Origin: Laburnicola sp. R22_1
Lineage: Eukaryota; Ascomycota; Dothideomycetes; Pleosporales; Didymosphaeriaceae
Reading direction: 5' to 3'
DNA: 64,000 nt
NCBI GenBank assembly: GCA_014281115.1
Contig: JACONQ010000002.1
Coordinates: 2,852,001 to 2,916,000 of the forward strand
Position 1 is the first letter of the stretch, and each line of letters opens with the position of its first letter. Shown one piece after another: positions 10,702 through 22,799 of the stretch. The position numbers and the translations under genes were made by a program. The notes below the pieces were generated by a model that was given only the letters and a program-made list of their open reading frames with translations, had not been told where the DNA came from and searched no databases.

Positions 10702-11234
10702 TATTAGATATAAAGGTAACATATTCTATTAGTAGCCCGAATAGATTAGTTCGCTAAATAGGTTTTGCTAAGACTACAACACTTTACTATAAATTATAAT
10801 ATCTTAATAACACAACGCGTTATTATCTAATTAAGAAGGCAGAATTAAGCTTGCCCTTTACGCCTATTAGAATAAGCAAATTTTAAGCCTATAATGCGCT
10901 ACTATAGTATATAATATCCTAAAGTCTACACTAAGCAATTAAATTAATAGAATTATTACCTAAGTAAATACACAATTAGGCATAGTAAAGCTTACTATAA
11001 CTAAAAAGTAGACGCTTATATAGTATATTCTTAATTTAGATTTATAAGAATTTGCACCCTAGCTAGGTAAGGTAAAAGATATAGCTAATAAACTACTAGC
11101 TACGCAGTATAGAGACCCTATAGGATAATGCTAGACCTAGCGCTTTATAAAGCGTATACCTAAGCTTAAAATAGCTTTTAATTAAGTGAAGGACTAATAA
11201 AGAATATAATAGGAAGACTTAGAGGTTATAAATA

Positions 11235-13388
11235 TGAGGGTGCTGAGTATAAGTAGGTTGAAAAGGTGAGATTCGAGCTAGGGTATGTATGTACGTACGT
11301 ACGGAGTCTATATACAGGGCGCGCTAGTGGCCAAATTGGGCACTAGCGTTGGATTTTACGGAGATAGCCAGGTGGCCCTAGGTGGCCCAGTGACACTACC
11401 CCCTCCTCTATAAGGCTTCGTCCTGAAGCTTTTGACTTAACTAAGGTTGCCTGGCAATTGCAGTAAATCTATATAAAGTTTAGTAAACTTTGTTCTTTTT
11501 TTGGCTTAGGTATTATAAAATAAGGAAAAGTTGCGAAATTGTAGGGGTGCGTATAGTAGGGCGTATATGGTGGGTGTGTATGGCAGGGCGTATATAGTGG
11601 GTGCGTACGGCAGTTAACGCGCGCGCTGAGTGTTGATGAGTTGCCTATTGTAATATCTGATTTGTATGGGGATTGGCTGTATAATAGATGGCGCTATGGG
11701 TAGTAAGGCACTAAGGAGCGTGTAATTAATTGGGGGCCTGTATGTATAAAACACTGTAAAACGCGTAATTGACTGGGGCCTGTATGCACAAAACACTGTA
11801 AAAACGCTGTAAAATAGTGTACTTTTTTGACGCCTTTTTAACGTCCTCTTGACGTACTGATGTTAGTGGCGTTAGTTTGGAGAGCTGGGGGAGCTGCGGC
11901 GTAAGCCTAAGTTGGATGGGGAGCTGCCTGTTAACTTATTTGTTTGTATGGGGATTTGGCGGGCAATAAATAGTATTTTGGGTGATAGGCCACTACTTGT
12001 AGTTGAAGTAGTTAACTGAGTTGGCTGAGTTGACTGAGTACGCCTCTGAGTTAATAGAGCGTATGGAGTTGGCTGAGTACGCTGAGGAGGTAGCGGAAAT
12101 ATTGGATTGCGCTAAGGACGTTGGTGAGGCTGCGTAATAGGTGTATGTGCCTGTGGATTCATCTGATTGTATGGAGATTTGGCTGGCGTTTGATGAGAAC
12201 CTGGGCCAGGAGGCATCTAATGGAGCGAGCGACTTGGCGTTGTTGTTGATGGGTACTGGGGTTTGCATGGGCTTGATGTAAGTATTATTGTTGGAATTAG
12301 AGTTGTATGTGGTGGGGTACCTACTGGTGTAGGAGTGTGGGAGAGCTTGGGGAGCTTAGGTTATCTTGTTATATAGTGATTTGGTAGGCGGGAGATGACG
12401 CTGGCTTTGGATCTGCTCTAGTTGCTCTGCTTGGCGTTGACTATATTGGTGGAGCTTGCGTTTGAAGTTGTTAAAGTTGTATGGTAGTGAAGGCTGGGCG
12501 GCAGCTTGCGGTGGAGATATTAATTTATATGAGGATTTGGCTGGCAATAAATGCTGAACACGCTGTGTAAGGCTCTTAAGCTCCTTACCTAGGGCTCTTA
12601 TGGTAAGGGTGTTGGTGGAGCTGGCGAGCTGGCGGAGTTGACGTACGACGTTGGCTTTGACGCTTACTGGTAAGGGTGAGCCTGAGCTGATGGAGCTGGC
12701 TGAGGGCTCGATTTTTATGTTAGTTGTTAAGCTGGTGGAGCTCGCGATTGATGTAAAGTTGCTGGTTGAGCTGGTGGAGCTCGCGTTGATGGTGTTGACT
12801 GTTGAGCTGGCGGAGCTTGTGGGGTAAGTGGGCGCTTAGATTCTAATGAGCCGCCTTACAAAGGTAAGCCTGTCGCTGCTGTGGTGGTTGCTATAAAGTC
12901 GCAAACTTTGTAACTGCTGTAATGGTTACTTGCTTGTAAAGTGAGCCATGCTTGTATAGTCTTTTGCTGAGGGCTCTGTGTGTCTGCGGCCTGTTAAACT
13001 AGAGTATATAATACCTGTTAGTGGGTTACCCTTCTAGGAGCCTACTGACTGAGTAGTGCTGGGGGGCGATGTTGTTGGCGTTTATGTTGAGTACGTTACT
13101 GTCTTGCTCTTTGTATGAGGTGAGCTGGGCCTCCTTCTAGTTAACCTAGGTGATCTGGCCTGCTGGGCACTGTAGCAGTGGTGAGGTTGTTGGCGGGTAA
13201 TCCCCCATAAGGAGAGCTCGAATAGTGTGAGGGTGCTGAGTATAAGCAGGTTAAAAAGGTAAGATTCGAGCTAGGGTACGTATGTACGTACGTATGGAGT
13301 CTATATATAGGGCGCGCTAGTGGCCAAATTGGGCACTAGTGTCGGATTTTACGGAGATAGCCAGGTGGCCCCAGGTGGCCTGGTGACA
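11235..13388 (-). mobile_element. short LTR retrotransposon derivative, probably Ty3/gypsy, non-autonomous
   Basis: Two 161-bp direct repeats (11235-11395 and 13228-13388) are about 93% alike. They read TGTCAC...CCTCA on the minus strand. On that strand a purine tract (GAGGAGGGGGTAG, complement of 11396-11408) sits directly before the repeat at 11235-11395, which makes it the 3' LTR. The flanks carry ATAAATA at 11228-11234 and 13389-13395. The 1.8-kb interior lacks RT or integrase. It is less AT-rich than its surroundings and keeps two minus-strand ORFs in the same frame (12356-12547 and 11993-12268) rich in Ser, Asn and Gln, possibly a gag remnant. It is inserted in FotC copy 1. Confidence 0.8.
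11993..12547 (-). pseudogene. low-complexity gag-like remnant inside the short LTR element
   Basis: Two same-frame open stretches are separated by stops. The first contains SPPQAAAQPSLPYNFNNFKR and QRQAEQLEQIQSQ, and the second many Ser/Asn/Ala repeats. It has no zinc knuckle or enzyme motif. Position and composition suggest a Gag-like origin, but there is no positive identification. Confidence 0.35.
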
Positions 13389-13389
13389 A

Positions 13390-14300
13390 TAAATATATAG
13401 TTTTAGCTAGTAAAGAATATAAAAGCTAAGTATAGAGTGTAGGATAAAAATATCTATAACTTTAATAAGATAGACTTCTAGATAGGAGTTATTAGCTTAA
13501 TAAAGGTTGTAACTAGTTTAGAAAGATATTTTTAACCTACACTTATTTAGCTAGGCAACTATAAGTAGGTTATAGTAATTTAGAGTATTTGCGCTGCTAG
13601 GTATATTGCCTTACCCTTTATTATCTATAAAGGGCAAGTCTATATTTTAGCGTAGTATAAGGAGACTAGTATCCTCTATAATTAGAAGCTCTTAGTCTCT
13701 AAGACTAGCTAAACTAATAATAAGCTTAGAGTTACGTAGTTAAAGCACTTTAACGCGTATATAAGGCCGCGCATAGTAGGGTTATAGAGGTTACTTATTT
13801 TAGACAGCTATAAGAGCTACTGCTTCTAGGATTTTAAGAATTATTACCTAGAATAGAAGATTCTAATACTTTATATACTAGCGCACTTATCTTATATCCT
13901 CTAGCTGCTTAATATAGTTTGTTTTATACTACTAAAGCTAAAGTACTTCTAGTATATATAGGACTTAGCGCGCTAATATATTTTTATATTAATAAAGAGG
14001 GCTTTCTACTAGCCTTTTGTAATATATTTTTTAATATATTTATATTAGAAAACTATAAGAAAGTCTTTAAGGCCTCTAGACTTATTTCTTTAAATGTGTT
14101 AGTAGTAGTAGATCGCCTTAATATGCGTATTTACACTTTACCTTAGAGTACCTTACTAGATACACTATAGTAAGCTAGAACCCTAAGTAATATTCTTAAG
14201 TTTAGATCCTAATTAAAGCTTATACGTGACTCCTTTATTTAGTCTTTACCTAATACTAAATTAAGCTACTTATAGCTTATAAAAGGTGCTAAACTTATAC
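13390..14300 (+). pseudogene. FotC transposase remnant (copy 1)
   Basis: The plus-strand frames carry KNIKAKYRV-like and DKNIYNFNKIDF (first DDE block), LILDSYKSYCF near 13797-13830 (second catalytic Asp kept), and a shifted third block at 13880-13930. The 13919-14146 open frame is part of this decayed gene in a non-native frame. The 5' part lies left of the LTR insertion (10780-11234). Confidence 0.7.
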
Positions 14301-14982
14301 TCTACTATAGTATACTTTAAGAGACCTATATTAAGAAACTTAAGAAGTAAATTAAGGCTCTAATAAAGTGAAAAACGCGTAAAAGAAAGCGCATTTAGAA
14401 AGATAGAACGCTAGGCTTTGCTTAGAAAGTAGATTTAGAAGTAGAAAGCCCTTTTATTAGGATAAAGTTATTAAAAAAGATATAAGGTAGTAGTAAATAA
14501 GAGGTAGATCCTTTAATATAACACTACTATAGAAGGTGCAAAGAGCCTAGATATAACATAAGAACCTATTAGATAGATAAAGAGATAGAGAAGGAGTTAG
14601 ATATTACCCTTAGTAGCTTATTTTTAGATAGTATTAATAGTAAATTAGAGTAATTTTATTATAGCTTACTATAAGGCTAAAAATAATAGGTTAACTTTAT
14701 TTTATAATAGTACACACTTAGTAACTAAAAATTAAATAAAGTACTACTTAAGATATAGTATACTTTATAATAAATTATAATAAGTATACTATATATTACC
14801 TATATATAGTAGGTTATTATATGTTACTATAAAGTAACGTTAGTAGTGTTCTATAATAAGTTATAAGGGACCTCGAAGTTGCTAAGAAAAACTGTCCGGC
14901 GGACTAATTTGTCCGGGCTACTAATAGAATATGTTATTCTTAATAAGATAAGATAGGAAGTAGTATAGTTAATTAAGTTATA

Positions 14983-16148
14983 GTTTTTTTTTGCGACTAA
15001 GGAGTTTCTAATAAAAATATTATAATAATAGCAGTTATCCCTCCTGCTATTATTAATATAGAAAAGCGTTTTAAGATAGTATTAATAAAAAGAGGTTAGC
15101 GCGTTATAAGCGAGCTAAGTGGGCTTATAGCGCCTACTCTAACTAAAAAAAATCTATATATAAAATTATACGTAAGGCTATATTACTATACTGTAGTTTA
15201 GAGTAGAGGAGGTATAAAATAGCGCTAGCACTATAATACTGCAACTATTGTCTTCTCTACTATTATTTTTAAGATTACTAGCAATAGCTATTATATTAGT
15301 AGGTTTGTGCTATTATAAAATATATACTAGATAGGAGCTTATATACTATAGATACACTAACACTCTATCTTTATATTAAGGTTAATTTTAATAAGAAATC
15401 TACTATTGCTCTATTTTCTACTATCTTTCTAAGCCCTAGTACTAATATTAATACTAATACTAATACTAATGCTGCTATTAACATCGCCTAAAAGTATGCT
15501 CTAAAGATCTATTTTCTTGCCGCTATTACTAGGTTTATACTAGAATACCGCTCTATTTAGGATATTATTAATAGAAAGCAAAAGGTATACTTTACTCTAT
15601 ATAAGGTAGTCCTCGTATACTAGTTAGGCTAGTAATAAATTAGTAACTATAGGCGCAATAATAGATATATAGAGTTTCTACTATAGTTCTTTATATTACT
15701 ACTAGTTAGGAAGGTAGTAATAGAGGGTAAGATTAAAGGTAAGGAGAAAGAGAAGATAAAAGTGTTTGTTAATAAGTTGCTAGAGGAGAAAAGTGTTATA
15801 TAGATACGCTAGATCTTTATAGTTATAGTGTTAGATAAGCGTATTATATAAGGATACTATATAAGCAGCATGTAAATATAGCGTAATTACTAATAATAAT
15901 AATACTAAAGCTTAGTTTACTATATACGCTTTAAGTAAATTTAGTAGGCGTTAGAGCGCTTATAAATATTAGAGAGTAAGTGCGTAGTTTATAAACTATT
16001 CTTATAAACTATTATTGTGTTAGCGGAGACTAGTAGACTATATTTTTAGGCGCTGTACTAGAGCGGCCTTTCTATCCTAACCTACGTAGGCTTAAATTAA
16101 AAAAATATATTAAAAAAGGCAATTAACACTAAATAAACAATGCGACCA
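14983..16148 (-). mobile_element. LINE-like retroposon, ~1.17-kb copy 1 (poly-A end at left)
   Basis: Both sides carry the 12-bp duplication AATTAAGTTATA (14971-14982 and 16149-16160). The left end is a T run followed by GCGACTAAGG, which is the complement of a 3' end ...CCTTAGTCGCAAAAAAAA. The right end is TGGTCGCATTG read on the minus strand. A matching copy in the opposite orientation is at 24894-26027. There are no terminal inverted repeats. Long variable target duplications plus a poly(A) end indicate target-primed reverse transcription. No RT frame was recognised, so it may be non-autonomous. Confidence 0.8.
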
Positions 16149-16532
16149 AATTAAGTTATAATCTTATCTATATTAGAGAAGCTTAGCTATTGTAAAAGTA
16201 TCTATCTAGTACTAAGACGTACTAGTACTATTTAGAATAGTATAAGGGTAGTGTAAAATAGTAGTACGCTAGTCTCTTTTAATTTTATAGTAAAAATACT
16301 ATAATTTATACTAACTACTAGTGTATAAAGGCTATATAATTAGATATATCTACCTACTATAATTTATAGTAAAATCATAGTAATATATAGGGACTGTCTA
16401 TCTAACACACCTCCTTAACTTAGTATTATACTAAGCTAGACATATCTCTTATATAAATATACTTTTACTTATAGTCTAAAAGCTTCTATTCTTTATTTTA
16501 GTTTATTAAGGTTAACCTCTTAGTTAGTAATT

Positions 16533-16850
16533 TGTCAGATATGTAAGTATCTTTGATGAGATGAGATGAAAGTGATGGATTTGATAATGAATTGATTGTC
16601 GAGTCATCTCTCCCAGAGAAGCTCAGCTATCGTACGCAATATCTATCTAGCGCTAAGACGCACTAGTAAAAGTGCGGAGTAGTGTAACAGTAGTACGCCA
16701 GTCTCCTTTGTATATTTCACAGTAATCTCACAGTGAAATCACTTTAAGTTACACCAACTGTCGTCATAAGGAGACCATGTGATCGGACGCACGTGACTAC
16801 TGGATTTTATAGTGAAATCACAGTGATTTCCAGTGACCTAATATCTGACA
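16533..16850. mobile_element. intact solo LTR (Copia-E family)
   Basis: 318 bp starting TGTCAGATAT and ending ATATCTGACA, flanked by the 5-bp duplication TAATT (16528-16532 and 16851-16855). It has normal base composition amid RIP-mutated DNA. It interrupts the 3' end of the old Copia coding frame: removing it plus one TAATT rejoins a minus-strand reading KDIKGRITN-x-EVNLNKLK. It belongs to the same family as the mutated LTR pieces at 10702-16407. Confidence 0.9.
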
Positions 16851-17903
16851 TAATTCTTCCTTTAATATCTTTAAGTCTAAGTTAATTTACAAACTTAGTC
16901 TATTTACTAGCTAGTCGAGTCTTAGTAAGACTATCTACTACTATTTCTTCTAATTATTAGTGCTAGACTTTAATAGCTCTATATACTACTTCTTATTAAA
17001 GATAATAATTATATACATTAATATACCTATGCTTAGTTTATAACTTAGTAATTTCTTTAGTAACAAGTTAAGTAGTTTATTAATTATCGCAATTAATAGT
17101 AATTGTTAATAGGGAGAGTTTAATCTTTAGTTTATAAATTAATTAAGTAGTAAAGAGTGCCTCCTTTATAACCTATAAGAGTCCTAGTAGCTTAGCTTTA
17201 GTTATTAAAGTAGTAACTATATTTTACTTATTTGTTTTCTAGGCTATAAGACTACTAAATAGCTTACTATATATAAGCTATTTCTATTAAGAGTTATCTG
17301 CAAGCTTACAACCTTTAGGTATCTACTTCTTTATATTATAGCCTTAAGAGTATTATCTGCAAATAACGCGTCGCTTACAACCTTATAGGTATCTACTTCT
17401 TTATATTATAGCCTTAGTAAAGATTAAAAAAGGTGTTTAGTAAGCCGACTAAAGGATAGGTATAGTAGTACGTAGTTAGCGGCGATATAATAGTTATTAC
17501 TAGAATTTAATAGGAAGTACAATAATTAGGAGCTTACAAAAGTAATATCTAGTTGCGTAGTTACTATAGCGTAGAGAATTAATTCTATCTTCTACTAGTA
17601 TTAATTAATTTCTACTTTTAAGGCAAAACCTTTATAAGGTAGTAGTTTAACTGCTAATATTAGTATATTATATATAAGGTTAGTTTAATCTATAAGTTAA
17701 CTAATCTTGTCTTTATAGGACGCCTATAATAGCTAAAGTTATTTTCTTGTACAGTCTTTAATAATTTTAATTCTTAGAAACTACTAAAGATTATTACCTC
17801 TAGTAAGGGTAAACTTTATACTTATTTTTTTATTACTATGTTAGTAGCGTATTTCTAATCCCTTAAGTAGACGATAATAAGGTTGTCTATATAGAAGAAA
17901 ATA

Positions 17904-18040
17904 GCTTAGCGAGCTTATAACGCGCTAATCCTTTTTATTAACACTATCTTAAAACGCTTTTCTGTGTATACAATAGTAGGAGAAATATATGCTATTATTA
18001 TAATATTTTTATTAGAAACCCCTTAGTTGCAAAAAAAAAC
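17904..18040 (+). mobile_element. LINE-like retroposon, 5'-truncated copy (137 bp)
   Basis: Only the 3' end is present. It starts in the GCGAGCTTATAACGCGCTAA segment and ends ...CCTTAGTTGC followed by an A run. The flanks are a perfect 14-bp duplication TATAGAAGAAAATA (17890-17903 and 18041-18054). It is inserted in the old Copia element. Confidence 0.85.
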
Positions 18041-19879
18041 TATAGAAGAAAATAATAATACTATTTTTAATTATATAGCAAGATTTATATAGAACTATAG
18101 TAAAACTAAAATTCTTAAGAGCACTAATAAATTCTCTCTACTATAGTAGTAGTAAGATTTAAAGACTATATAGTGCCTAATTAGGTATAACCTTATAGTA
18201 TTCTTATATAGAGTTCTCTATCTAGTTTCGCGTAGATAAAGGTATTAGTAATATTATACTAGCTACGTTCTAGGTTATACTAAGCTACTATAGATATAAA
18301 TAGGCAAAATAATTATTCTATAAGGGTTGCGGTATAGGTGTTCTAAATAGTAAGGTAGCATTATTAATCTCTATATACTACTAATCTAGCCTTACACTTC
18401 TAAAATTTATAAGGGCGGTGGTTTCTTTTCTACTATAAGTATGTAGTTAAATTACGCCTTGTTAAGTAGCTTCTTCTTATATTTGCCTCTACTCCCTACC
18501 TATATTCTAGCTAGGAAAACGGCTGTCTATAGCACAGCACGTTAATCTAGCTATTGTAATTTAATAGGAAATTATTTATATTAATTATATTTAAGGCTTA
18601 CTATTAATTAGGTAAGTAGTGTAATAGGTAGGTATAATTAATTTTCCTCCCTTAATAGTGCTCTAAAGTATTATTATTATTCTTATAGGAGTTAGTTATT
18701 AACTTATTCTTATATACAGACTTAGTGTTTTTATATTCTAGTAGTAAAAGTAATAGCTTTACTAATTAGATCTATATAGCAATCTCTTTATAAGTGCTAT
18801 ATATAAAGTTATCTAATAGATTTTTATTTTTACCTAAGAATACTAATTTTTTATTAAAGATAATATCTTAAGTACTGATAACTTTCCTAAACTCAAATTA
18901 TGAGTTTAAGGTAGAATCAACAATACTAGAATTATTATCTCGAGTTTCCCGAAGAAATCTCTCCTTATTAGTCTTAATTAACTTTATTAGCTAGGATTAT
19001 AAGCTATTAAGTAGGTTCTTAAGGCTAGCTATATTCTCGCCTATTACTAAGTAGCCCTTAAAAAATCCTTATATAAATTAGTAAAGTTAAAAGTCTTATA
19101 CTAAAATTTGCAAGCCTCTTTATAGATATTAAAGTAGTCTTTAAGCACTTAGCTATTAGCGGCAATAACACTATTATTAACTAAAAAGCTAAACTACTAT
19201 ATAAGCTCTAATTAAACTTTCTAATTCTTTTTACAAGTATCTACTTTACTTTTAACCTACTAGAGACTTATAGTAAAGTTATTAAATATCTTCTAGACCT
19301 TCTTTAAAATATACTACTACGTCTATAGCTTCTAATTATTATTAGCCCTATTACCCTTATTAATTTAATACTTAAGCGTAATTAATAATGCCTCTAGCTC
19401 TTGCGTGCCCTATATTAATATAGGTTTACTAGGGCCTAGTAATAGTATAAGGCTTAGAGACTATATAAGGCCTAGAAATAGTGTTAGTAGCTATAATATA
19501 GGCGTATTATATATAGAGCTTTCCTATAAGACCTATAATAGTAATAGTAATAATAATATTAATAACTTAGATAGTAATATTAAAATATAAAAGAGCTATT
19601 TATAGTAAGGTATTATTTATAATATAACTTTATAAAATAGTAAAATTAATAAAATAATAAGGTAATAATTTAATAAAATAGCAAGTTAAAATTAATAAAG
19701 GTAAAGTTTTAGAAGATATATAGCCTAATAGCTAATAAAGCTATATTTTAAAACTAACTTTTTAGCAGCTAAATAGGCGCTTCTAAATAACGCCCTATTA
19801 GCTAAGACGCTGCTAATTTTCCTCCTATACGCTTAGCCGCTTACTTAGCATTAGTTTAATAAAACTAACGCCTGTTCTA
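18041..19879. other. RIP-mutated sequence, presumably old Copia interior; no intact gene
   Basis: AT-rich with stops throughout. The short open frame at 19405-19590 is low complexity (Ser/Asn-rich) and not credible as a gene. A non-mutated patch near 18900-18950 keeps some CA/TG. Confidence 0.5.
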
Positions 19880-20165
19880 TTACTAGAACCAAACAGGGCC
19901 TAACTTATAAGTTGGCAGTCGTCTGACTAGGGCACACCTCCCCATGGCCTCGGAGATCCCTTAATTCGGACCCAAGACGAGAAAAACGGAATTGTCGGTC
20001 CGACACGATTCCTTCTAATTCTATTTTGCTTGTTATCTCTCTCTGCCTCTTTACAATGCCATTGTGGATTGTGTCGACTAGATAGTCTCCTTCTACTTTG
20101 GCTCCTCCTAGCGCGGGGATCTATCCTCTTGGGGCGGATGTTGTAAGGGCATATTTGGTTCCGCT
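19880..20165. other. GC-balanced island in the RIP block, promoter-like
   Basis: About 285 bp with normal base composition and a sharp change on both sides. It contains the 13-bp palindrome (19993-20005), then a pyrimidine-rich leader (TCTCTCTCTGCCTCTTT near 20036-20052) and an ATG at 20056 followed by a short frame MPLWIVSTR, then a TAG. This resembles the start of a gene cut off by later insertions. The product is not recognisable. It could also be an unmutated single-copy scrap or a solo LTR whose ends I cannot define. Confidence 0.45.
19993..20005. promoter_or_regulatory. 13-bp palindrome TGTCGGTCCGACA (site 1)
   Basis: Perfect palindrome, here within a longer imperfect one (GGAAT...ATTCC arms). 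It lies 50 bp before an ATG at 20056. The identical word occurs at 37191, 40301 and 57325. Confidence 0.5.
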
Positions 20166-22799
20166 AGTTTAGAGCGTTAGAAAGGCTCTAGTTTACTAAC
20201 TTAGCAAAATTAATATATAATTAGGGCCTTATTTAGTTCTTTTATTAGCGCTAGAAGGCTTTTAGTAATACTAGTTTTAGCCTATTATTAGCTAATTTTA
20301 TATTGTTACTAGCCTTTGTTTGCCCTATATCTAAACCTATTAAGGCTTTCTAGTACCTCTAGTTTAAAAATTAAACTTAGGGGCTTTTTTTTATCTAGTT
20401 TAATATTAAGTACTTTATATAACTATTTAAATAAACTCTAAGATTCTTATAGTAGTAATAGTAGCAGGTGCCCTAGGCAGCCTTATAGCTATATTAGCCT
20501 ATTAATAGTATAATAAGTATACGCTGCTAGGGCATAGAAAGTAAGATTTAGATAAAGGAAGGAAGTAGTAATAGCTAGCTAACTGTCTAGACAACCCTAA
20601 TAGTTATTTAAAGAGTTGTAGCTCTATCTAGCTGTATAGAACAAGCTATTAACTTTTATAAAGTCTTATAGGCTTATTAGCAATAGTAAAATCTCTATAG
20701 AGAAGAAGGTATTAATAATTTTATATATTTGCTTTAATAAGGCGTTCTATATAAGAGGCTTTAGACTAAGAGATTAGAGTTGTCTAAGTAAACTTATAAA
20801 TTTAATAGAGTTTAATAGTAACTCTAGCTATAGACTTATATATATCCCTAGCTTAGTAGAAGTATAAATCTAGAACTCTAAAATAGTAGGCTAAGTAACT
20901 ATAGAAGGGCGCTTAGCCCCTTACATATCTCCTTCCCCCCCTTCTAAAAAAATTCTAGCGTTATATTTTATACTTCCTATAGTAGTAGCACTAATTCCCC
21001 TTTTATGCGCCTAAAGTCTTAAGGATAAATCTAATACTATGTGTGCTAGTAATAGTGCTCTAAGCCTCTAGGAGATTCTAAGCGTACTTTAGCTAAAGAG
21101 AATACTAGGCTTCTATCCCCCTACTTTTAGTAGGGCAACCTAATTATTATATCTAACGCATTTATACTTATATCTTTTAGATTCTATAAGGTAATTTAGT
21201 TATTATATCTAATGTATTTATGTTTATCTCTCTTCGTTTCTATAGCGTAGCCGTCTATTTTAGTTAAGGATTTACGCTAGTGTTGTTTGCTCTAGCTAAG
21301 ATAAATAAAAAGGTTTCTTACCTTAGTTTTACTTTTCTCCTTTACTCTACTACTATATCTATAATACTTCTTATTAATATTGCGCTGTATCTTAATTACT
21401 ACTCTTACTTTTATATTATTTTTGCTATCTTCCTTATTATTAATCTCTATTATAGTTAGAGCTAATAAGCAACGTCTTATAATAGCCCTAATAACTCTAA
21501 GTAAGCGTTTAAAGGCTAGCTTAACTATAGCTTAGTATTCCCCTATAAAGGCCGCAACTTATAGCACTCTTACTTATAATAGTAAGCCTTTACTACCTAC
21601 TCTAAATTTCTATAGTGCTAAGGACTTTAAGGAGTTTATATATAATAAGACTATAAAGAACTATTATAGAGTTAGTTTCTTAGTTCTTCTATATTATTTC
21701 TTACTAATTCTAGGTAGTTCTTTAAAAACTTAAGCTATAATTAAAAGACCCTTAAGACTATCTATATAATATCTAAGGAGTGCGTCTTTAAGGCTGCCTA
21801 TATTTATAAGAAGACTTACTAACACTATCTTAAGTAGCTTGCTTTCTATATATAGAGGCTTATAAAAAAAAGTATAACTATAAGACTTATATAGTTTACT
21901 CTAGCAAATGTTTAGGTAAGATATAATAATTCTTTAGTAAATCTCTTCTTTACTAATTTATATTTTAGATTTAGAATAGCTTATAAAAGGACTTTGCTAA
22001 GACTAAATTTACTAACCTTATTTTAGAATATATTCTATATAGTAATAGTTATACTAGTAAGCCCCTTCTTAAACTCTAGTAAGCTTATCTTAATATCTTT
22101 ACCTATAAGCATAGCTTTGCTATCTAGAGTACTTAAGTTAAGCCTTAAGAGATAGATAATACTAATACTAAGTATTCTAAATAAAATATAGAGCTTTTGC
22201 GTTAGATTTTTATAATTTAGCAAAATACTTACGCTATTCTCTAAGCTCTTTCTAATAAACTTACTATAAGTTCTAGGTTTTTAGAGTTTATTTTCTTTAG
22301 CTAATATTATGCTATAGTTAATTGCTACTTCTATTTTACCTATTCCAGAGCCTCCCTATTAGAATCTAGTTAAGCTTATTCTAGATATTATAGAGACTGT
22401 CTGCGCTAGTAAGATATTAAAAGGACGTAAGATTGCTGCTCTTCTAGAGTGTATTAAGTAGGTTCTAGGTTTTACAACTTAATCCTAATCTAGACAAGAG
22501 CGAGTTTATAGGGAAGGAGTAGTGTTCCTATCTATTCTTTTAAGATATTAGAATTTTTCTATCCCCACATCTAGCCTTATTATAAAGGTCTAGAGGTGTT
22601 TTCTTATATAGTCTATAACTTTATAAGTATAGCTAAGCTATAAGCTTAGCTTAAAAAATGCTTTAATTTCTTTAGTTACGCTATATCTATTCCCTCTTCT
22701 TTATAATGTCTTCCTCTAAATAGCCTTCCCTTCTCTTTTTCCTAATCGCCCTACTTTCTATTACTTAGAACCTATATTATTTTATTATAGGAAGGACAA
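20166..22799. other. RIP-mutated retroelement sequence, not assigned
   Basis: AT-rich. Plus-strand frames around 21590-21700 read NFYSAKDFKEFIYNKTIKNY, which could be a Gag-like stretch, but no diagnostic motif follows. The open frame 22035-22223 is a chance remnant. Confidence 0.4.

Larger units (their letters stand above)
10719..14934 (+). mobile_element. pogo/Fot-type transposon, family FotC, copy 1 (carries an LTR element)
   Basis: TA-flanked (10717-10718 and 14935-14936), with inverted ends starting ACATATTCTATTAGTAGCCC. A subterminal CTTGGCAAA-type motif lies inside the ends, in mutated form. Without the inserted 2.15-kb LTR element the length is about 2.06 kb, close to copy 2 (2214 bp at 44914-47127). 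It sits inside the LTR of the old Copia element. Confidence 0.88.
16408..18900 (-). pseudogene. Copia-E pol (RNase H and RT end), RIP-inactivated
   Basis: The complement of about 16860-17230 reads as the Copia RNase H tail. Blocks match the family pattern TEAELLALS...A.ALW (mutated), ITINCDN, and a late EEIVVDSLTKT followed by LRLKDIKGR. Stops sit at Gln codons. A GGAGGTG purine tract precedes the LTR (complement of about 16408-16414). Further RT sequence is expected at 17.3-18.9 kb but is too decayed to assign by motif. Confidence 0.7.
10702..19700 (-). mobile_element. old Ty1/Copia element (Copia-E), RIP-mutated and split by insertions
   Basis: The minus-strand 3' LTR is in three pieces, 10702-10718, 14937-14982 and 16161-16407. 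Together they are about 310 bp and align in order with the intact solo LTR at 16533-16850. The gaps are a Fot element (10719-14934) and a LINE-like retroposon (14983-16148). Coding sequence runs from about 16410 leftwards on the complement up to at least 18.9 kb, interrupted by the solo LTR and a truncated retroposon. The 5' LTR was not found, and the right limit near 19.7 kb is approximate. Confidence 0.75.

Noticed and set aside
13919..14146. 75-codon open frame
   Set aside because: It lies inside the decayed FotC transposase in a shifted frame.
14985..15100. A hAT-like dimerisation motif (TEKRF) in the repeated 3' region
   Set aside because: The frame is antisense to the poly(A) end of the retroposon and only a weak match.
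16533..16850. Reading this as the old Copia element's own 3' LTR
   Set aside because: It is unmutated, has a TAATT duplication on both sides, and the coding frame continues beyond it to a second, mutated LTR.
19405..19590. 61-codon Ser/Asn-rich frame
   Set aside because: Low-complexity chance frame in RIP-mutated DNA.
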